64,000 bases of DNA from the NCBI RefSeq assembly GCF_005863245.1, contig NZ_VBUT01000001.1:496001-560000 (forward strand), read 5' to 3'. Below the pieces are notes generated by a model. The model was not told the DNA's origin and did not search any database. It saw only the letters and a list, made by a program, of their open reading frames with translations. Of this stretch, positions 25,810 through 36,877 are shown one piece after another (position 1 is the first letter of the stretch; each line of letters opens with the position of its first letter). Origin of the DNA: Nocardia cyriacigeorgica (GTDB taxonomy: Bacteria > Actinomycetota > Actinomycetes > Mycobacteriales > Mycobacteriaceae). A program made the translations under genes and the position numbers.

Positions 25810-27111
25810 CTAGCGGTTGGTGATCTCGTGGTAGTCGCGCGCACCGTACCCGGTGTAGATCTGGCGCGGGCGGCCGATCTTGAGCGGCTCGCTGTGCATT
25901 TCGCGCCAGTGCGCGATCCAGCCGGGCAGCCGGCCCATGGCGAACAGCACGGTGAACATGCGGGTCGGGAAGCCCATGGCCTTGTAGATGACGCCGGTGT
26001 AGAAGTCGACGTTCGGGTACAGGCGGCGCTCGACGAAGTAATCGTCGGTCAGGGCGGCCTCTTCCAGCGCCTTCGCGATGTCGAACAGCTCGTCGTCACC
26101 GCCGAGCTTGGCCAGGATGGCGTCGGCGTGCTTCTTGGCGATGGCCGCGCGCGGGTCGTAGTTGCGGTAGACGCGGTGCCCGAAGCCCATGAGCTTCACG
26201 CCGTCTTCCTTGTTCTTGACCTTGCGGATGAACTCCTTGACATCGCCGCCCTGCGCCTTGATGTCGTCGAGCATCTCCAGCACGGCCTGGTTGGCGCCGC
26301 CGTGCAGCGGGCCCCACAGCGCGTTGATGCCGCCGGACACCGAGGTGAACAGGTTGGCGTCGGAGGAGCCGACCAGGCGCACGGTGGAGGTGGAGCAGTT
26401 CTGCTCGTGATCGGCGTGCAGGATCAGCAGCATGTCCAGCGCGGCGGCGATCTCGGGGTCGACCTCGTAGGGCTCGGCCGGGAAGCCGAAGGTCATCCGC
26501 AGGAAGTTCTCCACCAGGCTCAGCGAGTTGTCCGGGTAGAGGAACGGCTGGCCGACCGACTTCTTGTACGAGTACGCGGCGATGGTCGGCAGCTTGGCCA
26601 GCAGGCGGATGGTGGACAGCTCGACCTGCTCGGGGTCGCGCGGATCCAGCGAGTCCTGGTAGTAGGCCGACAGCGCGTTCACCGCGGACGACAGCACCGG
26701 CATCGGGTGCGCGTTGCGCGGGAAGCCGTCGAAGAATCGCTTGAGATCCTCGTGCAGCAGGGTGTGGCGGCGGATCTTGTCGGTGAACGACTCGAGCTGG
26801 GCCTGCGTCGGTAGCTCGCCGTAGATGAGCAGGTAGCTTACCTCGATGAAGGTCGAGCGCTCGGCCAGCTGGTCGATCGGGTACCCGCGGTAGCGCAGGA
26901 TGCCCGCCTCGCCGTCGATGTAGGTGATGGCCGACTTGGTGGAGGCGGTGTTGACGAAGCCGGGGTCGTAGGTGGTGTATCCCGTGCTCGCCAGCAGCTT
27001 GCCCAGGTCGATGCCGTCGTTGCCCTCGGAGGCCTCGGCGATCGTCATGGGGTATTCGCCACCGGGGTACGTCAGCACCGGCTTGGCGTCATTGATGTGA
27101 TTCTCGGGCAC
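25810..27111 (-). CDS. gltA: Citrate synthase (main, GltA type)
   Basis: A 433-residue type II citrate synthase that condenses acetyl-CoA with oxaloacetate. It has the binding and catalytic His segments LHADHEQNCSTSTVRL and LHGGANQAVLEML, MGFGHRVYRNYDPRAA, and the catalytic Asp in the late VDFYTGVIYKAMGFP region. The N-terminal domain and length match the GltA2 class. Matches Rv0896 in position relative to prrA and citA. Confidence 0.96.
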   Translation of the reverse strand: MPENHINDAKPVLTYPGGEYPMTIAEASEGNDGIDLGKLLASTGYTTYDPGFVNTASTKSAITYIDGEAGILRYRGYPIDQLAERSTFIEVSYLLIYGELPTQAQLESFTDKIRRHTLLHEDLKRFFDGFPRNAHPMPVLSSAVNALSAYYQDSLDPRDPEQVELSTIRLLAKLPTIAAYSYKKSVGQPFLYPDNSLSLVENFLRMTFGFPAEPYEVDPEIAAALDMLLILHADHEQNCSTSTVRLVGSSDANLFTSVSGGINALWGPLHGGANQAVLEMLDDIKAQGGDVKEFIRKVKNKEDGVKLMGFGHRVYRNYDPRAAIAKKHADAILAKLGGDDELFDIAKALEEAALTDDYFVERRLYPNVDFYTGVIYKAMGFPTRMFTVLFAMGRLPGWIAHWREMHSEPLKIGRPRQIYTGYGARDYHEITNR

Positions 27112-27269
27112 GGAAGGATCCCTCTCAGGCTATGACCGTCGGCACCGGGTGCGGTCGGCACGGCGGTGCGCTTGACCATGACGCTAGTCGCTGCTTCGCC
27201 GGGCTCGGGCAGGAGGGTGCCCACCGCACGATCTCACAAACGTACAGACGGGCGGTGAGGCCGGGGTAC

Positions 27270-28553
27270 TCACGCGGGCACCGGTTTCGCCTCTGACCGG
27301 CCCACCCGGTATCGCACGAAGGCCGGGAAGGCCAGCGCCGCGAGCACCACACCGACCACGACCAGCACTCCACCGCCCGCGGCGGCTACGGCGGTACCCA
27401 GGCTCGCCGCGGCAAAACCGTGCGCAACATCACCGATTCGCGGGCCGCCGGCGACCACGACGATGAACACCCCTTGCAGTCTGCCGCGCATTTCGTCGGT
27501 CGCGACGGTCTGCAACATCGTCATCCGCAGCGCGGCCGAGACCATGTCCACCGCGCCTCCGAAGGCCGAGCAGGCCAGCGCGATCCACAGCCCGGCGGCG
27601 ACGCCGAGACCGTGTCCGGTGAACCCGACCGCGACCCCGAAACCGACCATCGCCAGCCCCCACAGCGCGATGCACACGATCACCGCGAGCCCTTGACGGC
27701 GCACCCGCGGAATCCACCCGGAGAACACGCCACCGAGCACGGCGCCGGCCGACATGGACGCGAACAGCAGCCCGAGCGCGACGCCGCCGGTGGCCGGATC
27801 GCCGAAGGTCTCGTGCGCGATCTGCGGGAACAACGCCCGCGGCATGCCGAACACCATGGCGATGATGTCGACGGCGAAGGAGGCGAGCAGGATGCGCTGG
27901 GTGGCCAGGTAGGCGAAGCCGTCGAACACCGTGCGCAGGCCGGCGCGGCGCACCGAGCCGGTCGGCGGCAGCGACGGCAGCCGCCACACCGCCCATATCG
28001 TGACCAGCAGCGCGATGGCGTCGATCAGGTACAGCGTGGACAGCCCGATCAGCGGGATGAGTGCGCCGGCGAGCACCGGCCCGGCGATGGCGCCGAACTG
28101 GGTGACCGTCATCGACAGCGAATTGGCCGCGGCCAGTTGGCTTTCCGGCAGAAGCCTGGGGATGGTCGCGCTGCGCGTGGGCTGATTGACGGCGAAGAAG
28201 GCCTGCTGCACCGCGAACAGGCCGAGCACCAGCCACACATTGCCCGCGCCGAGCGCGGCCTGGATCCAGAAGGCGAGCGCGGTGAGTCCGGTGCCCGCGT
28301 TGGTGATCAGCAGCAGCGTGCGCCGGTCCATCACATCGGCGAGCGCGCCGCCCCACAGCCCGAACACGATCAGCGGCACCAGCCCGAACAGGCCGGCCAG
28401 CCCGACGTATCCGGAACTGCCGGTGAGCTGGAAGATCTGGGTCGGGACCGCGACGACCGAGAGTTGCGCCCCGATCGTGGTGACGATGCCGGAGGTCCAC
28501 AGCCTGCGGTAGTCCGGGTCGCGCAGTGGCCTGGTGTCGGCGAGCACTTTCAC
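27270..28553 (-). CDS. MFS transporter (MFS_3-type exporter)
   Basis: A 427-residue membrane protein with about 12 hydrophobic helices and an MFS motif A variant (GGALADVMDRRTLLL) after helix 2. N terminus LRDPDYRRLWTSGIVTTIGA and the internal QQAFFAVNQPTRSATIPRLL are typical of the EntS/MFS_3 exporter group, which expels siderophores or drugs. Next to gltA but 158 bp away, with no linked regulator. Substrate unknown. Confidence 0.88.
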   Translation of the reverse strand: MKVLADTRPLRDPDYRRLWTSGIVTTIGAQLSVVAVPTQIFQLTGSSGYVGLAGLFGLVPLIVFGLWGGALADVMDRRTLLLITNAGTGLTALAFWIQAALGAGNVWLVLGLFAVQQAFFAVNQPTRSATIPRLLPESQLAAANSLSMTVTQFGAIAGPVLAGALIPLIGLSTLYLIDAIALLVTIWAVWRLPSLPPTGSVRRAGLRTVFDGFAYLATQRILLASFAVDIIAMVFGMPRALFPQIAHETFGDPATGGVALGLLFASMSAGAVLGGVFSGWIPRVRRQGLAVIVCIALWGLAMVGFGVAVGFTGHGLGVAAGLWIALACSAFGGAVDMVSAALRMTMLQTVATDEMRGRLQGVFIVVVAGGPRIGDVAHGFAAASLGTAVAAAGGGVLVVVGVVLAALAFPAFVRYRVGRSEAKPVPA

Positions 28554-28633
28554 CGGCCGCAGATTATGCGAGCCCGGCCGGATTCGGCCAGACCTTATTC
28601 ATCACATGATTGGATGCATTGCCCGTCTGGGGA

Positions 28634-29353
28634 TCAGGGCTGTAGGCGCTGGACCGTCATCGTGGCGCCGTCGACGTTGACCCGGATGCGGTTGTGCAAC
28701 CGCCCCTGACGCCCCTGCCAGAACTCGACCTCGTCGGGCCGCAGCAGGTAACCACCCCAGTGCGGCGGCACGGGGATCTCGTCGACGCCGGCGAAGCGCG
28801 CCGTGGTCTCGGCCAGCGCGCGATCGAGTTCGGCCCGCGAGGCGATCGGCCTGGACTGGTGCGAGGCCCAGGCGCTGAGCTGAGAATCACGCGGGCGCGA
28901 ACGCCAGTAGACGGCGGTGGTCTCGGCCGAGACCCGCTGCACCGGCCCGCGCAGATGCACCTGCCTGCCCAGCGCGGGCCAGACGAAGGTGGCCGCCGCG
29001 AACGGCACCGCGGCCAGTTGCGTCCCCTTTGCCGAGTCGTAATTGGTGTAGAAAGTCACACCTTCGGGCGAGAGCCCTTTACACAGCACGGTGCGCGCGA
29101 CCGGACGCGGCGTGCCGTCGGCGGCGAGCGCGACCGTGGCCAGCACCATGGCGTTGGGCTCGGCGATACCGACCGCGGTGGCCTGCTCGATCCAGTGCCG
29201 CAGCAACGGTTCCCAGCCGCCTGCCAGCCAGTTCTCGTCCAGATCGGCATCGCGGGCCCCGGTACCGGGCGCGCCCTCGCTGTCGAAAGGCCCGGCACCG
29301 TAGTCGACGCGCATGGCGGCGAGATCCGGGTAGGAATTGTCCAGGTCACGCAT
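28634..29353 (-). CDS. pdxH: Pyridoxamine 5'-phosphate oxidase
   Basis: A 239-residue FMN oxidase that converts PNP or PMP to PLP. It has the substrate/FMN segments [55 protein letters not shown] and the C-terminal [12 protein letters not shown]. The N terminus ([19 protein letters not shown]) fits the family. Diverges from the second citrate synthase gene. Confidence 0.95.
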   Translation of the reverse strand: MRDLDNSYPDLAAMRVDYGAGPFDSEGAPGTGARDADLDENWLAGGWEPLLRHWIEQATAVGIAEPNAMVLATVALAADGTPRPVARTVLCKGLSPEGVTFYTNYDSAKGTQLAAVPFAAATFVWPALGRQVHLRGPVQRVSAETTAVYWRSRPRDSQLSAWASHQSRPIASRAELDRALAETTARFAGVDEIPVPPHWGGYLLRPDEVEFWQGRQGRLHNRIRVNVDGATMTVQRLQP

Positions 29354-29465
29354 GGGGCAGACGTTACTCCGCAGTAGCTAGGGGCTAAGGTTTTGGTGAT
29401 CGGCATGTGCCGCGACCACCGTGCACCGCGAGCCATGCGACCCGACGTGCAAGGAGAGTCACCAC

Positions 29466-30593
29466 ATGACTACCAGCCCCGCGGTTCCCCCGGATTTCGT
29501 CAGCGGTCTCGAGGGTGTCGTCGCGTTCACCACCGATATCGCCGAACCCGACAAGGACGGTGGCGCGCTGCGCTACCGCGGGGTGGATATCGAAGATCTG
29601 GTCGCCAACCGGGTGACCTTCGGTGACGTCTGGGCGCTGCTGGTCGACGGCGAATTCGGCCGCGGCCTGCCGCCGGCCGAGCCGTTCCCGCTGCCGGTGC
29701 ACACCGGCGACGTCCGGGTCGACGTGCAGGCCGGCCTGGCCATGCTCGCCCCGATCTGGGGTTACGAGCCGCTGCTCGACATCGACGACGAAACCGCGCG
29801 GGAGAACCTGGCGCGCGCCTCGGTGATGGCGCTGTCGTATGTGGCGCAGTCCGCACGCGGCATCTACCAGCCCGCCGTCCCGCAGCGGAAGATCGACGAG
29901 TGCACCACGGTCACCGAGCGGTTCATGACCCGCTGGAAGGGTGACCCGGATCCGCGGCACACCGAGGCCATCGACGCCTACTGGGTCTCGGCCGCCGAAC
30001 ACGGCATGAACGCCTCCACCTTCACCGCGCGCGTGATCGCCTCCACCGGCGCGGACGTGGCGGCCTCGCTGTCGGGCGCGATCGGCGCCATGTCCGGTCC
30101 GCTGCACGGCGGCGCCCCGGCGCGCGTGCTGCCGATGATCGAAGAGGTCGAGCGCACCGGCGACGCCCGCGCGCTGGTCAAGGGCATCCTCGACCGCAAG
30201 GAGAAGCTGATGGGCTTCGGGCACCGGGTCTACCGGGCCGAGGACCCGCGGGCCCGGGTGCTGCGCAGCACCGCTCAGCGGCTCGGCGCCCCGCGTTTCG
30301 AGGTCGCCGCCGCGCTCGAGCAGGCCGCGCTGGCCGAACTGCGCGAGCGTCGCCCGGATCGTGCCATCGAGACCAATGTGGAGTTCTGGGCCGCGGTCAT
30401 CCTCGACTTCGCCGAGGTGCCCGCGCACATGATGCCCGCCATGTTCACCTGCGGCCGGACCGCGGGCTGGTGCGCGCACATCCTGGAGCAGAAGCAACTC
30501 GGCAAGCTGGTGCGACCGGCCGCCATCTACACCGGACCTGGCCCCCGCAAGCCCGACGAGGTCACCGGCTGGGCGTCCATCGCGCACAGCTGA
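29466..30593 (+). CDS. citA: Second citrate synthase (CitA type)
   Basis: A 375-residue shorter citrate synthase, similar to Rv0889c CitA. Conserved parts include LRYRGVDIEDLVANRVTFGD, GPLHGGAPARVLPMIEE and KLMGFGHRVYRAEDPRARV, with the final DFAEVPAHMMPAMFTCGRT. ATG at 29466 follows AAGGAG; the 15-codon longer frame has no support. Two citrate synthases of different classes within 4 kb suggest separate physiological roles. Confidence 0.93.
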   Translation: MTTSPAVPPDFVSGLEGVVAFTTDIAEPDKDGGALRYRGVDIEDLVANRVTFGDVWALLVDGEFGRGLPPAEPFPLPVHTGDVRVDVQAGLAMLAPIWGYEPLLDIDDETARENLARASVMALSYVAQSARGIYQPAVPQRKIDECTTVTERFMTRWKGDPDPRHTEAIDAYWVSAAEHGMNASTFTARVIASTGADVAASLSGAIGAMSGPLHGGAPARVLPMIEEVERTGDARALVKGILDRKEKLMGFGHRVYRAEDPRARVLRSTAQRLGAPRFEVAAALEQAALAELRERRPDRAIETNVEFWAAVILDFAEVPAHMMPAMFTCGRTAGWCAHILEQKQLGKLVRPAAIYTGPGPRKPDEVTGWASIAHS

Positions 30594-30752
30594 TCCATCC
30601 GGTTGCGGCGGCGCGTTCTCGCTGCGCGCCGCTACCGGAGCGCTGGGCGGCCTCGGCGTCGCGGCGGCGCCGATCACCGCATCACACCCAGCAGCACCGT
30701 ATTCACCCGTGGACGGACGTGCCGCGGACCGGCGGCTCGGCGTCGACGCGGT

Positions 30753-31538
30753 CTACCGCTCACCCACCGACGCGGCCCAGTCGACGGCGACCGATTCACC
30801 CCGGTCGACGGTGAAGAACGCGACTTCGAGCCGTTTACCGAGGTCGACGAGGCCGATCGCGGACAGCGGCACCGGCTGCACCAGCCGCACCCGCCACGGC
30901 GCGGGCTCGTCCCAGGCCTGCAATTCCAGATCCAGCCGCAGCACCGGATCGTCGCGGCCGGAGTAGTCGGCGGCCATGGGGGTCGCCGCGAGCACCGTCG
31001 CCTGGGCGCGGCGGCCGTCGGCCAAGATCTTCGCGATGCCGACCCGGCCAGGTTCGGCGTCGTCGGAGACCTGTAGCACCACGCGCTCGCGGTCGCCCGG
31101 GTCGACCCGGCAGCAGACGACGTCGCCCGGCCGCATCCGGTCCAGGTCCTCTTCCCGCACCCGCTGGCGCACCCTGGTCTCATACGGCGGCTCGCCGTCG
31201 AGCTGTATCCGCACCCAGAACACGTGCCCGGCCTCTCTGCGGCGCGGTCGCACACCGAGCACGGTGGCGGTGCCGTGGGTCCCGCGCAGCAGCAGCTCGC
31301 GCCGCGCCGATCCGGTCAGCACGCCCGTCTGCGGGCCGATCCGCCACCGCATCCGCGGACGCAGGCTCGACACCGCCAACCCGATGCCGAGCAACCACAG
31401 TCCGATCCCCGAACGCCGGGCACCCGCCGCGACGACCCCTCGCGGCCTGCTCCGGCGACGCCTGCGCCCCGCCCGCGCCGACCGCACCCCATGCCAACCG
31501 CGTGATCGCCGCCCGGAGTTTGCCGACAGCATGCTCAT
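30753..31538 (-). CDS. Membrane-anchored protein of unknown function
   Basis: A 261-residue protein with a very basic N terminus (GRRRRRSRPRG), one hydrophobic segment (GIGLWLLGIGLAVSSL), then a soluble domain. The soluble part contains two beta-rich units with similar cores: HGTATVLGVRPRRREAGHVF and GRRAQATVLAATPMAADYSG. This may be an internal duplication. The start is uncertain because of the Arg-rich stretch. Not recognised. Confidence 0.7.
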   Translation of the reverse strand: MSMLSANSGRRSRGWHGVRSARAGRRRRRSRPRGVVAAGARRSGIGLWLLGIGLAVSSLRPRMRWRIGPQTGVLTGSARRELLLRGTHGTATVLGVRPRRREAGHVFWVRIQLDGEPPYETRVRQRVREEDLDRMRPGDVVCCRVDPGDRERVVLQVSDDAEPGRVGIAKILADGRRAQATVLAATPMAADYSGRDDPVLRLDLELQAWDEPAPWRVRLVQPVPLSAIGLVDLGKRLEVAFFTVDRGESVAVDWAASVGER

Positions 31539-31553
31539 GAGGGTTCAGGTTAG

Positions 31554-32726
<1,173 letters not shown>

Positions 32727-32742
32727 ACCGCCTGAAACCAGC

Positions 32743-32782
32743 GAGAACCCGCCGCGCCGACCGCGTGGCGGGTTCTCTTTTT
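32743..32782 (+). terminator. Rho-independent terminator of serC
   Basis: GAGAACCCGCC (32743-32753) pairs with GGCGGGTTCTC (32767-32777), an 11-bp stem with a 13-nt loop, followed by a TTTTT run. It lies 16 bp after the serC stop. Confidence 0.9.
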
Positions 32783-32951
32783 GTCAAGTGGGGGAAACTG
32801 CTTGGTTCGCAACGGAATAGAGCAGATTAGCCGTGCGCGGTGCGTTAGGGGTAGATTTCGATGCCGCGTGTCTTGCGGCGGGATTGACAGAAGTGCACTA
32901 CTGTTCCAGAACGTGGGCGGTGTCGCGAGCCGACGCGATAAGGAGGTAACG

Positions 32952-34070
32952 GTGCGTGAACTTCGAGTGATCGGCGTGACGCCCGATTCCGCCCATATCG
33001 TCTGTGTGGACACCGAAAGCGGCCAGAAATTCCGGCTTCCCGCCGATGACAAACTGCGTGCCGCTGCCCGCGGAGACCTTGCCCGATTCGGCCAGATCGA
33101 GATCGAAATGGAAGCGACTATGCGACCACGCGATATCCAGGCCCGTATCCGTGCCGGTGCCTCCGTAGCCCAGGTCACCGAAGAATCCGGCATGCCGGCC
33201 AGCCGTGTCGAACGTTTCGCCTACCCGGTGCTGCTCGAGCGCGCCCGCGCCGCGGAATTGGCGCAGAAGGCGCATCCGGTGCGGCCCGACGGTCCCGCGG
33301 TGGAAATCCTCATCGATGTCGTCACCGCCGCGTTCACCGCGCGCGGGCACACCCTGGAAAACGCCGAATGGGATGCCTGGAAAGACGAGAAGGGTTTCTG
33401 GGTCGCCCAGCTGCAGTGGCAGAACGGGCGTTCGGAGATCGCCGCGCATTGGCGTTACCAGCCGGATGCGCACGGTGGCACGGTGTCCCCGCTCGATGAT
33501 CCCGCCGCCGATCTGATCGATCCCGATTTCGGGCGCGCGCTGCGTGGCCTGGCGACGATCCTGCCGGAGGAGCCCGAGGCCCCGGCCCCGGTCGAGCCGC
33601 CCGCCGAGCCGCGCCCGTCGCGCGAAAGCGCCGCGCTTCCGCAGAATCAGCCCGTGCTGGAGGAGTACTACGGGCAGCGCGCCGTCGCCGCCGGTGGCAC
33701 CACCGCCCTGCCCGCCGCGTCGTCGTCGACGGGTTCGATTCCGGCAGCCGGTGGTTCGGCCACGGGTGCCGCCGCGACCGGGCCCAAGACGCCGGCCGCC
33801 GGTGGCCGGGTGGACGCCGAGCCGGCGGCTCGCGCCGAGGCCGAGGTCAGGGCCGAATCCGCCGCGCGCGTCGAGCCCACCGCGGCGAGCACCGTCGAGG
33901 TTCCCGCGGCGGCAACGGAATCGGCCGAACCGGTCACCGAGAAGGCGGTCGCCGAGGAAGCCAAGCCCGCCACGGCCAAGGCCGCCAAGCCTGCCCGCAC
34001 CAAGCGCGGCAAGGCGCCGATGCCGTCGTGGGAGGACGTGCTGCTCGGGGTCCGCAGCTCCGGTCACTGA
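32952..34070 (+). CDS. sepH: Septation protein SepH
   Basis: A 372-residue DUF3071 protein. The N-terminal half (VRELRVIGVTPDSAHIVCVD through RPRDIQARIRAGASVAQVTE) contains the HTH-bearing SepH domain that in actinobacteria binds FtsZ and aids septum assembly. The C-terminal half is Ala/Pro/Glu-rich and probably disordered, with a final EDVLLGVRS motif. GTG at 32952 follows AGGAGG; the frame upstream to 32781 is not coding-like. Ortholog of Rv0883c by order. Confidence 0.93.
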   Translation: MRELRVIGVTPDSAHIVCVDTESGQKFRLPADDKLRAAARGDLARFGQIEIEMEATMRPRDIQARIRAGASVAQVTEESGMPASRVERFAYPVLLERARAAELAQKAHPVRPDGPAVEILIDVVTAAFTARGHTLENAEWDAWKDEKGFWVAQLQWQNGRSEIAAHWRYQPDAHGGTVSPLDDPAADLIDPDFGRALRGLATILPEEPEAPAPVEPPAEPRPSRESAALPQNQPVLEEYYGQRAVAAGGTTALPAASSSTGSIPAAGGSATGAAATGPKTPAAGGRVDAEPAARAEAEVRAESAARVEPTAASTVEVPAAATESAEPVTEKAVAEEAKPATAKAAKPARTKRGKAPMPSWEDVLLGVRSSGH

Positions 34071-34259
34071 GCCGCGTCGGCGCAGGTAGGCCGATGTCAT
34101 AACCGGCGAAGCCGCAGTATGACGCGGCCGGGGCGAGTAGATTTTTCGGTGTGTCGTCGACCTCGGTCGGCGTAGGGCGGTGCCGGGAACGCGTTCGACG
34201 CACCGGGCATTGCCCGACGTTCGCGGAGCTCTTTTCGTGCAACTCGGGAGGTGCCGAAA

Positions 34260-35006
34260 ATGCTGTCCAAGGCTTCGTCGCTCTGGTACGTCGACGCACC
34301 CGATCCGCTGGCGGTGCTGCGCGAGGATCACGACTCCGATCCCGACGCCGCGCGTGCGCTGGCCGAGCAGCTGCATCCCGACCGCGACGTGGTGCCGATC
34401 ATGGTCGGCACGCTCGGCGGCTGCGCCGGTCCCGACGCCGACGAGGTGTACATCGGCTGCTATCCCGGTGTGACCGTGGTGTGTTCGCCACAGATGGCTC
34501 GGGTGCGGCCGACCGCGCTGCCCACCCCGCTGATCCGGCCGCTGGCCTCCGAGCACACCTATCTCATCGCCTTCGACACCGCGCACCGCTGGGGTTCGTT
34601 CGCGCACTGGGAGCGTGGTGAATTCCGGCGCGCGTTCAGCGCCAACCGCGTGCACATCCTGGAAGACGAAGGCCTGCCGCTGGTGTGGGAGCGACCGTAC
34701 TGGGCGGGCGAGCATCCGGTGCGGTTGCAGGTGGGCGACATGCCCGACCCGCAGATCCTGCCGTTCGACCCGCCCGATTTCGCCGACGCCGCCAACCACG
34801 AATGGCTCGGGTTCCATTACCGCGCACCGGCCGCCGAAGGCGCGCTGCTACCCGGCGACATCTCGGTGTGCGGGTTCACGCTGTATCCGAAGGGCCAGGC
34901 GCCCGATCCGGCGGTGCACGTCGGTGACGGTCAGCCGCATATCGCGAACGGGAAACCGCGGCGCGGGCTGCTGTCGTGGTTGCGGCGCGGCGATCCGGTG
35001 GGTTGA
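34260..35006 (+). CDS. DUF6928-type protein
   Basis: A 248-residue soluble protein, beginning MLSKASSLWYVDAPDPLAVL and containing YIGCYPGVTVVCSPQM and AFDTAHRWGSFAHWERGEF. No signal peptide or membrane helix. ATG at 34260 follows GGGAGG; a GTG 9 bp upstream is an alternative. I recall the family as conserved in Nocardia and mycobacteria without a known role. It follows sepH by 189 bp on the same strand. Confidence 0.7.
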   Translation: MLSKASSLWYVDAPDPLAVLREDHDSDPDAARALAEQLHPDRDVVPIMVGTLGGCAGPDADEVYIGCYPGVTVVCSPQMARVRPTALPTPLIRPLASEHTYLIAFDTAHRWGSFAHWERGEFRRAFSANRVHILEDEGLPLVWERPYWAGEHPVRLQVGDMPDPQILPFDPPDFADAANHEWLGFHYRAPAAEGALLPGDISVCGFTLYPKGQAPDPAVHVGDGQPHIANGKPRRGLLSWLRRGDPVG

Positions 35007-35052
35007 GACCGGGCGGTGCCGGCCGAGCGTGGGTGGGCGAGCGGAGTCCGGT

Positions 35053-35931
35053 TCAGGGCGCGGGCCGTTGCAACCAGCGCCGTAGCGCCTCGGTCACCTC
35101 TTCCGGGCGTTGCTCCATCAGGAAATGGCCCGCATCGATGCGCACCAGCTCGGCGCCGTCGATATCACGAGCGAGTCGTTCGGCGGTGCTCAATGGGATG
35201 GCGTATTCGCGGGTGCCCCAGATTACGGTGGTCGGGCAGCTGATCTCGGCCAGTCGGATCGCGAGCTCCGGGCGGTCCTTCACCTCGTAGCCTGCCCAGA
35301 AGCGCGCGTATTCGTGCCGGCCCTGCGGTGTGCGCAGCATGGCGAGGTAGTGCTCGAGCCGTTCGGCGTCGAAAGTGCCATCGCGCAGAAAACCGGCCAA
35401 ACCCAGGCGGTGCACCCAGTAGATCGGCGCGGTGGTGAGCAGTGGACGCAGCAGCCGATGCCGTGCGGCCACCGTGAACAGTCCGAACAGCAGATAGAAC
35501 GCCGGTGTGAAGGTGCCCTGAGCCCGTGAATTGAGAATGGCGAAACGGCGCACCCGATCCGGATGACGCTGCACGAAACCGAGCCCGAGGAACCCGCCGT
35601 AGTCGTGACAGGCGACATCGACGCGGTCCAGGCCGAGCGCATCCAGCATCCGGGCGATCCGGTCGACCTCACTGTCGTAGTCGCAGCTCCACCCCGGGGC
35701 ACGGGTGGATTCGCCCCAGCCGAACCAGTCCGGCGCGATCACCCGGCGCAGCCGCGACAGCGGTTCGAGCTGGTATTCCCAGGCCAGGTGGGTTTCCGGC
35801 CAGCCGTGCAGCAATACCAGCGGATCGCCGGTGCCGGCTTCGGCGTAGTGCAGGCGGGCGCCGTCGACGGTGACCTCGTGTTGCGCGATCGCCGATGGGT
35901 TGGTTGCCGGTTCGATTCGGTCGGTGGTCAT
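35053..35931 (-). CDS. Alpha/beta hydrolase of the epoxide hydrolase/haloalkane dehalogenase type
   Basis: A 292-residue alpha/beta hydrolase with the oxyanion motif LLHGWPETHLAWEYQ, a nucleophile elbow that carries Asp instead of Ser (VACHDYGGFLGLGF), and a C-terminal His (DAGHFLMEQRPEEV). An Asp nucleophile points to epoxide hydrolase or dehalogenase chemistry rather than esterase. ATG at 35931 is behind GGAGG; the longer frame to 36078 overlaps the divergent AraC gene. Substrate unknown. Confidence 0.87.
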   Translation of the reverse strand: MTTDRIEPATNPSAIAQHEVTVDGARLHYAEAGTGDPLVLLHGWPETHLAWEYQLEPLSRLRRVIAPDWFGWGESTRAPGWSCDYDSEVDRIARMLDALGLDRVDVACHDYGGFLGLGFVQRHPDRVRRFAILNSRAQGTFTPAFYLLFGLFTVAARHRLLRPLLTTAPIYWVHRLGLAGFLRDGTFDAERLEHYLAMLRTPQGRHEYARFWAGYEVKDRPELAIRLAEISCPTTVIWGTREYAIPLSTAERLARDIDGAELVRIDAGHFLMEQRPEEVTEALRRWLQRPAP

Positions 35932-36034
35932 GCCGCCTCCTGCTCGTCGTCGCTGGTCGCGGCGGTGATGCCGCGTGGTCCGGTTCCGGCTGAGGTGCCG
36001 CCGTGCGCGTTGTCGTCCCGGTATCGTCGCGCCC

Positions 36035-36877
36035 ATGACACGGTCGGCACTTCCGGAAACGTGCTCCGATACCGCCACGGCGAAGCTGTGGATCCGGCCG
36101 GGGCATGCGGTCTATCTGGGGCCGAGCCTGGGGTTGGCCGCGCATTCCACGGCTATCGCCTCGCTGGGCGTCGGGGTCGACGCGCCGTTCCGGGTTCGGG
36201 TCGCCGACGGTCCCGATATCACCGCACGCAGCTTCCTGTTCCGGGCCCGGGTGACCCACCACCTGGTGGACAGCCAGGGGCGAATGCTGTTCTGTTTCTT
36301 CGATCCGACCTCCGCGCGGATGGCGCGCTGCCTGGGCGGGATGACCCGCTCGATCGGCGGATACGCGACCGATCACGGGCGCGAGGCCGACATCGTCGCG
36401 CTGTGCCGCGACCCCGAGCCCGATGTGGAACGCCTGCTCGAGCTGGCCAGCATCCCCGTGCCCACCGTGCGGGATCCGCGCATCGCCACCATCGCCGCCG
36501 CGATCCGCGCCGACCCGGCCCGGCCCCAACGCGCACGGGAAAGCGCCGGTCTCGCCGGACTGTCCACCTCACATTTCCTGCGTACGTTCGCCGAACAAAC
36601 CGGCACCAGCTTCCGGCGCTACGTGCAGTGGGCCCGGATGCTGCGGGTGGGTCGCGCGTACGCGACGGGCCACGATCTGACCAGGGCCGCGGTCGACGCG
36701 GGCTTCGCCTCGCCCTCACATTTCAGCGACGTGTTCCGCGCGATGTTCGGGCTGACGCCCACCGCCTTCCTCGGCGTCGGCGGCGAGCTGCACATCATCG
36801 ACGACGCGGACCGACTCGCTCAGCCGTCACCAACCGCTCAGCGCTCACACGCCGCCGCTCAGCGCTCACACCCCTAG
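36035..36877 (+). CDS. AraC-family transcriptional regulator
   Basis: A 280-residue regulator. Its C-terminal two-HTH AraC domain lies at about residues 150-250 (LSTSHFLRTFAEQTGTSFRR, later DAGFASPSHFSDVFRAMFG); the N-terminal sensing domain is unassigned. The tail contains a small repeat (AQRSHAAAQRSHP). It diverges from the hydrolase gene with 103 bp between start codons and may control it. ATG at 36035 chosen. Confidence 0.85.
   Translation: MTRSALPETCSDTATAKLWIRPGHAVYLGPSLGLAAHSTAIASLGVGVDAPFRVRVADGPDITARSFLFRARVTHHLVDSQGRMLFCFFDPTSARMARCLGGMTRSIGGYATDHGREADIVALCRDPEPDVERLLELASIPVPTVRDPRIATIAAAIRADPARPQRARESAGLAGLSTSHFLRTFAEQTGTSFRRYVQWARMLRVGRAYATGHDLTRAAVDAGFASPSHFSDVFRAMFGLTPTAFLGVGGELHIIDDADRLAQPSPTAQRSHAAAQRSHP

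Noticed and set aside
25387..26814. Plus-strand 475-codon open frame over the FKBP and citrate synthase genes
   Set aside because: Antisense to two well-recognised enzymes and without recognisable domains.
36807..36877. Short direct repeat (ctcagcgctcacac) at the AraC gene end as a mobile-element scar
   Set aside because: Only two or three copies of a 15-21 bp in-frame unit; better explained as slipped replication of a coding tail.
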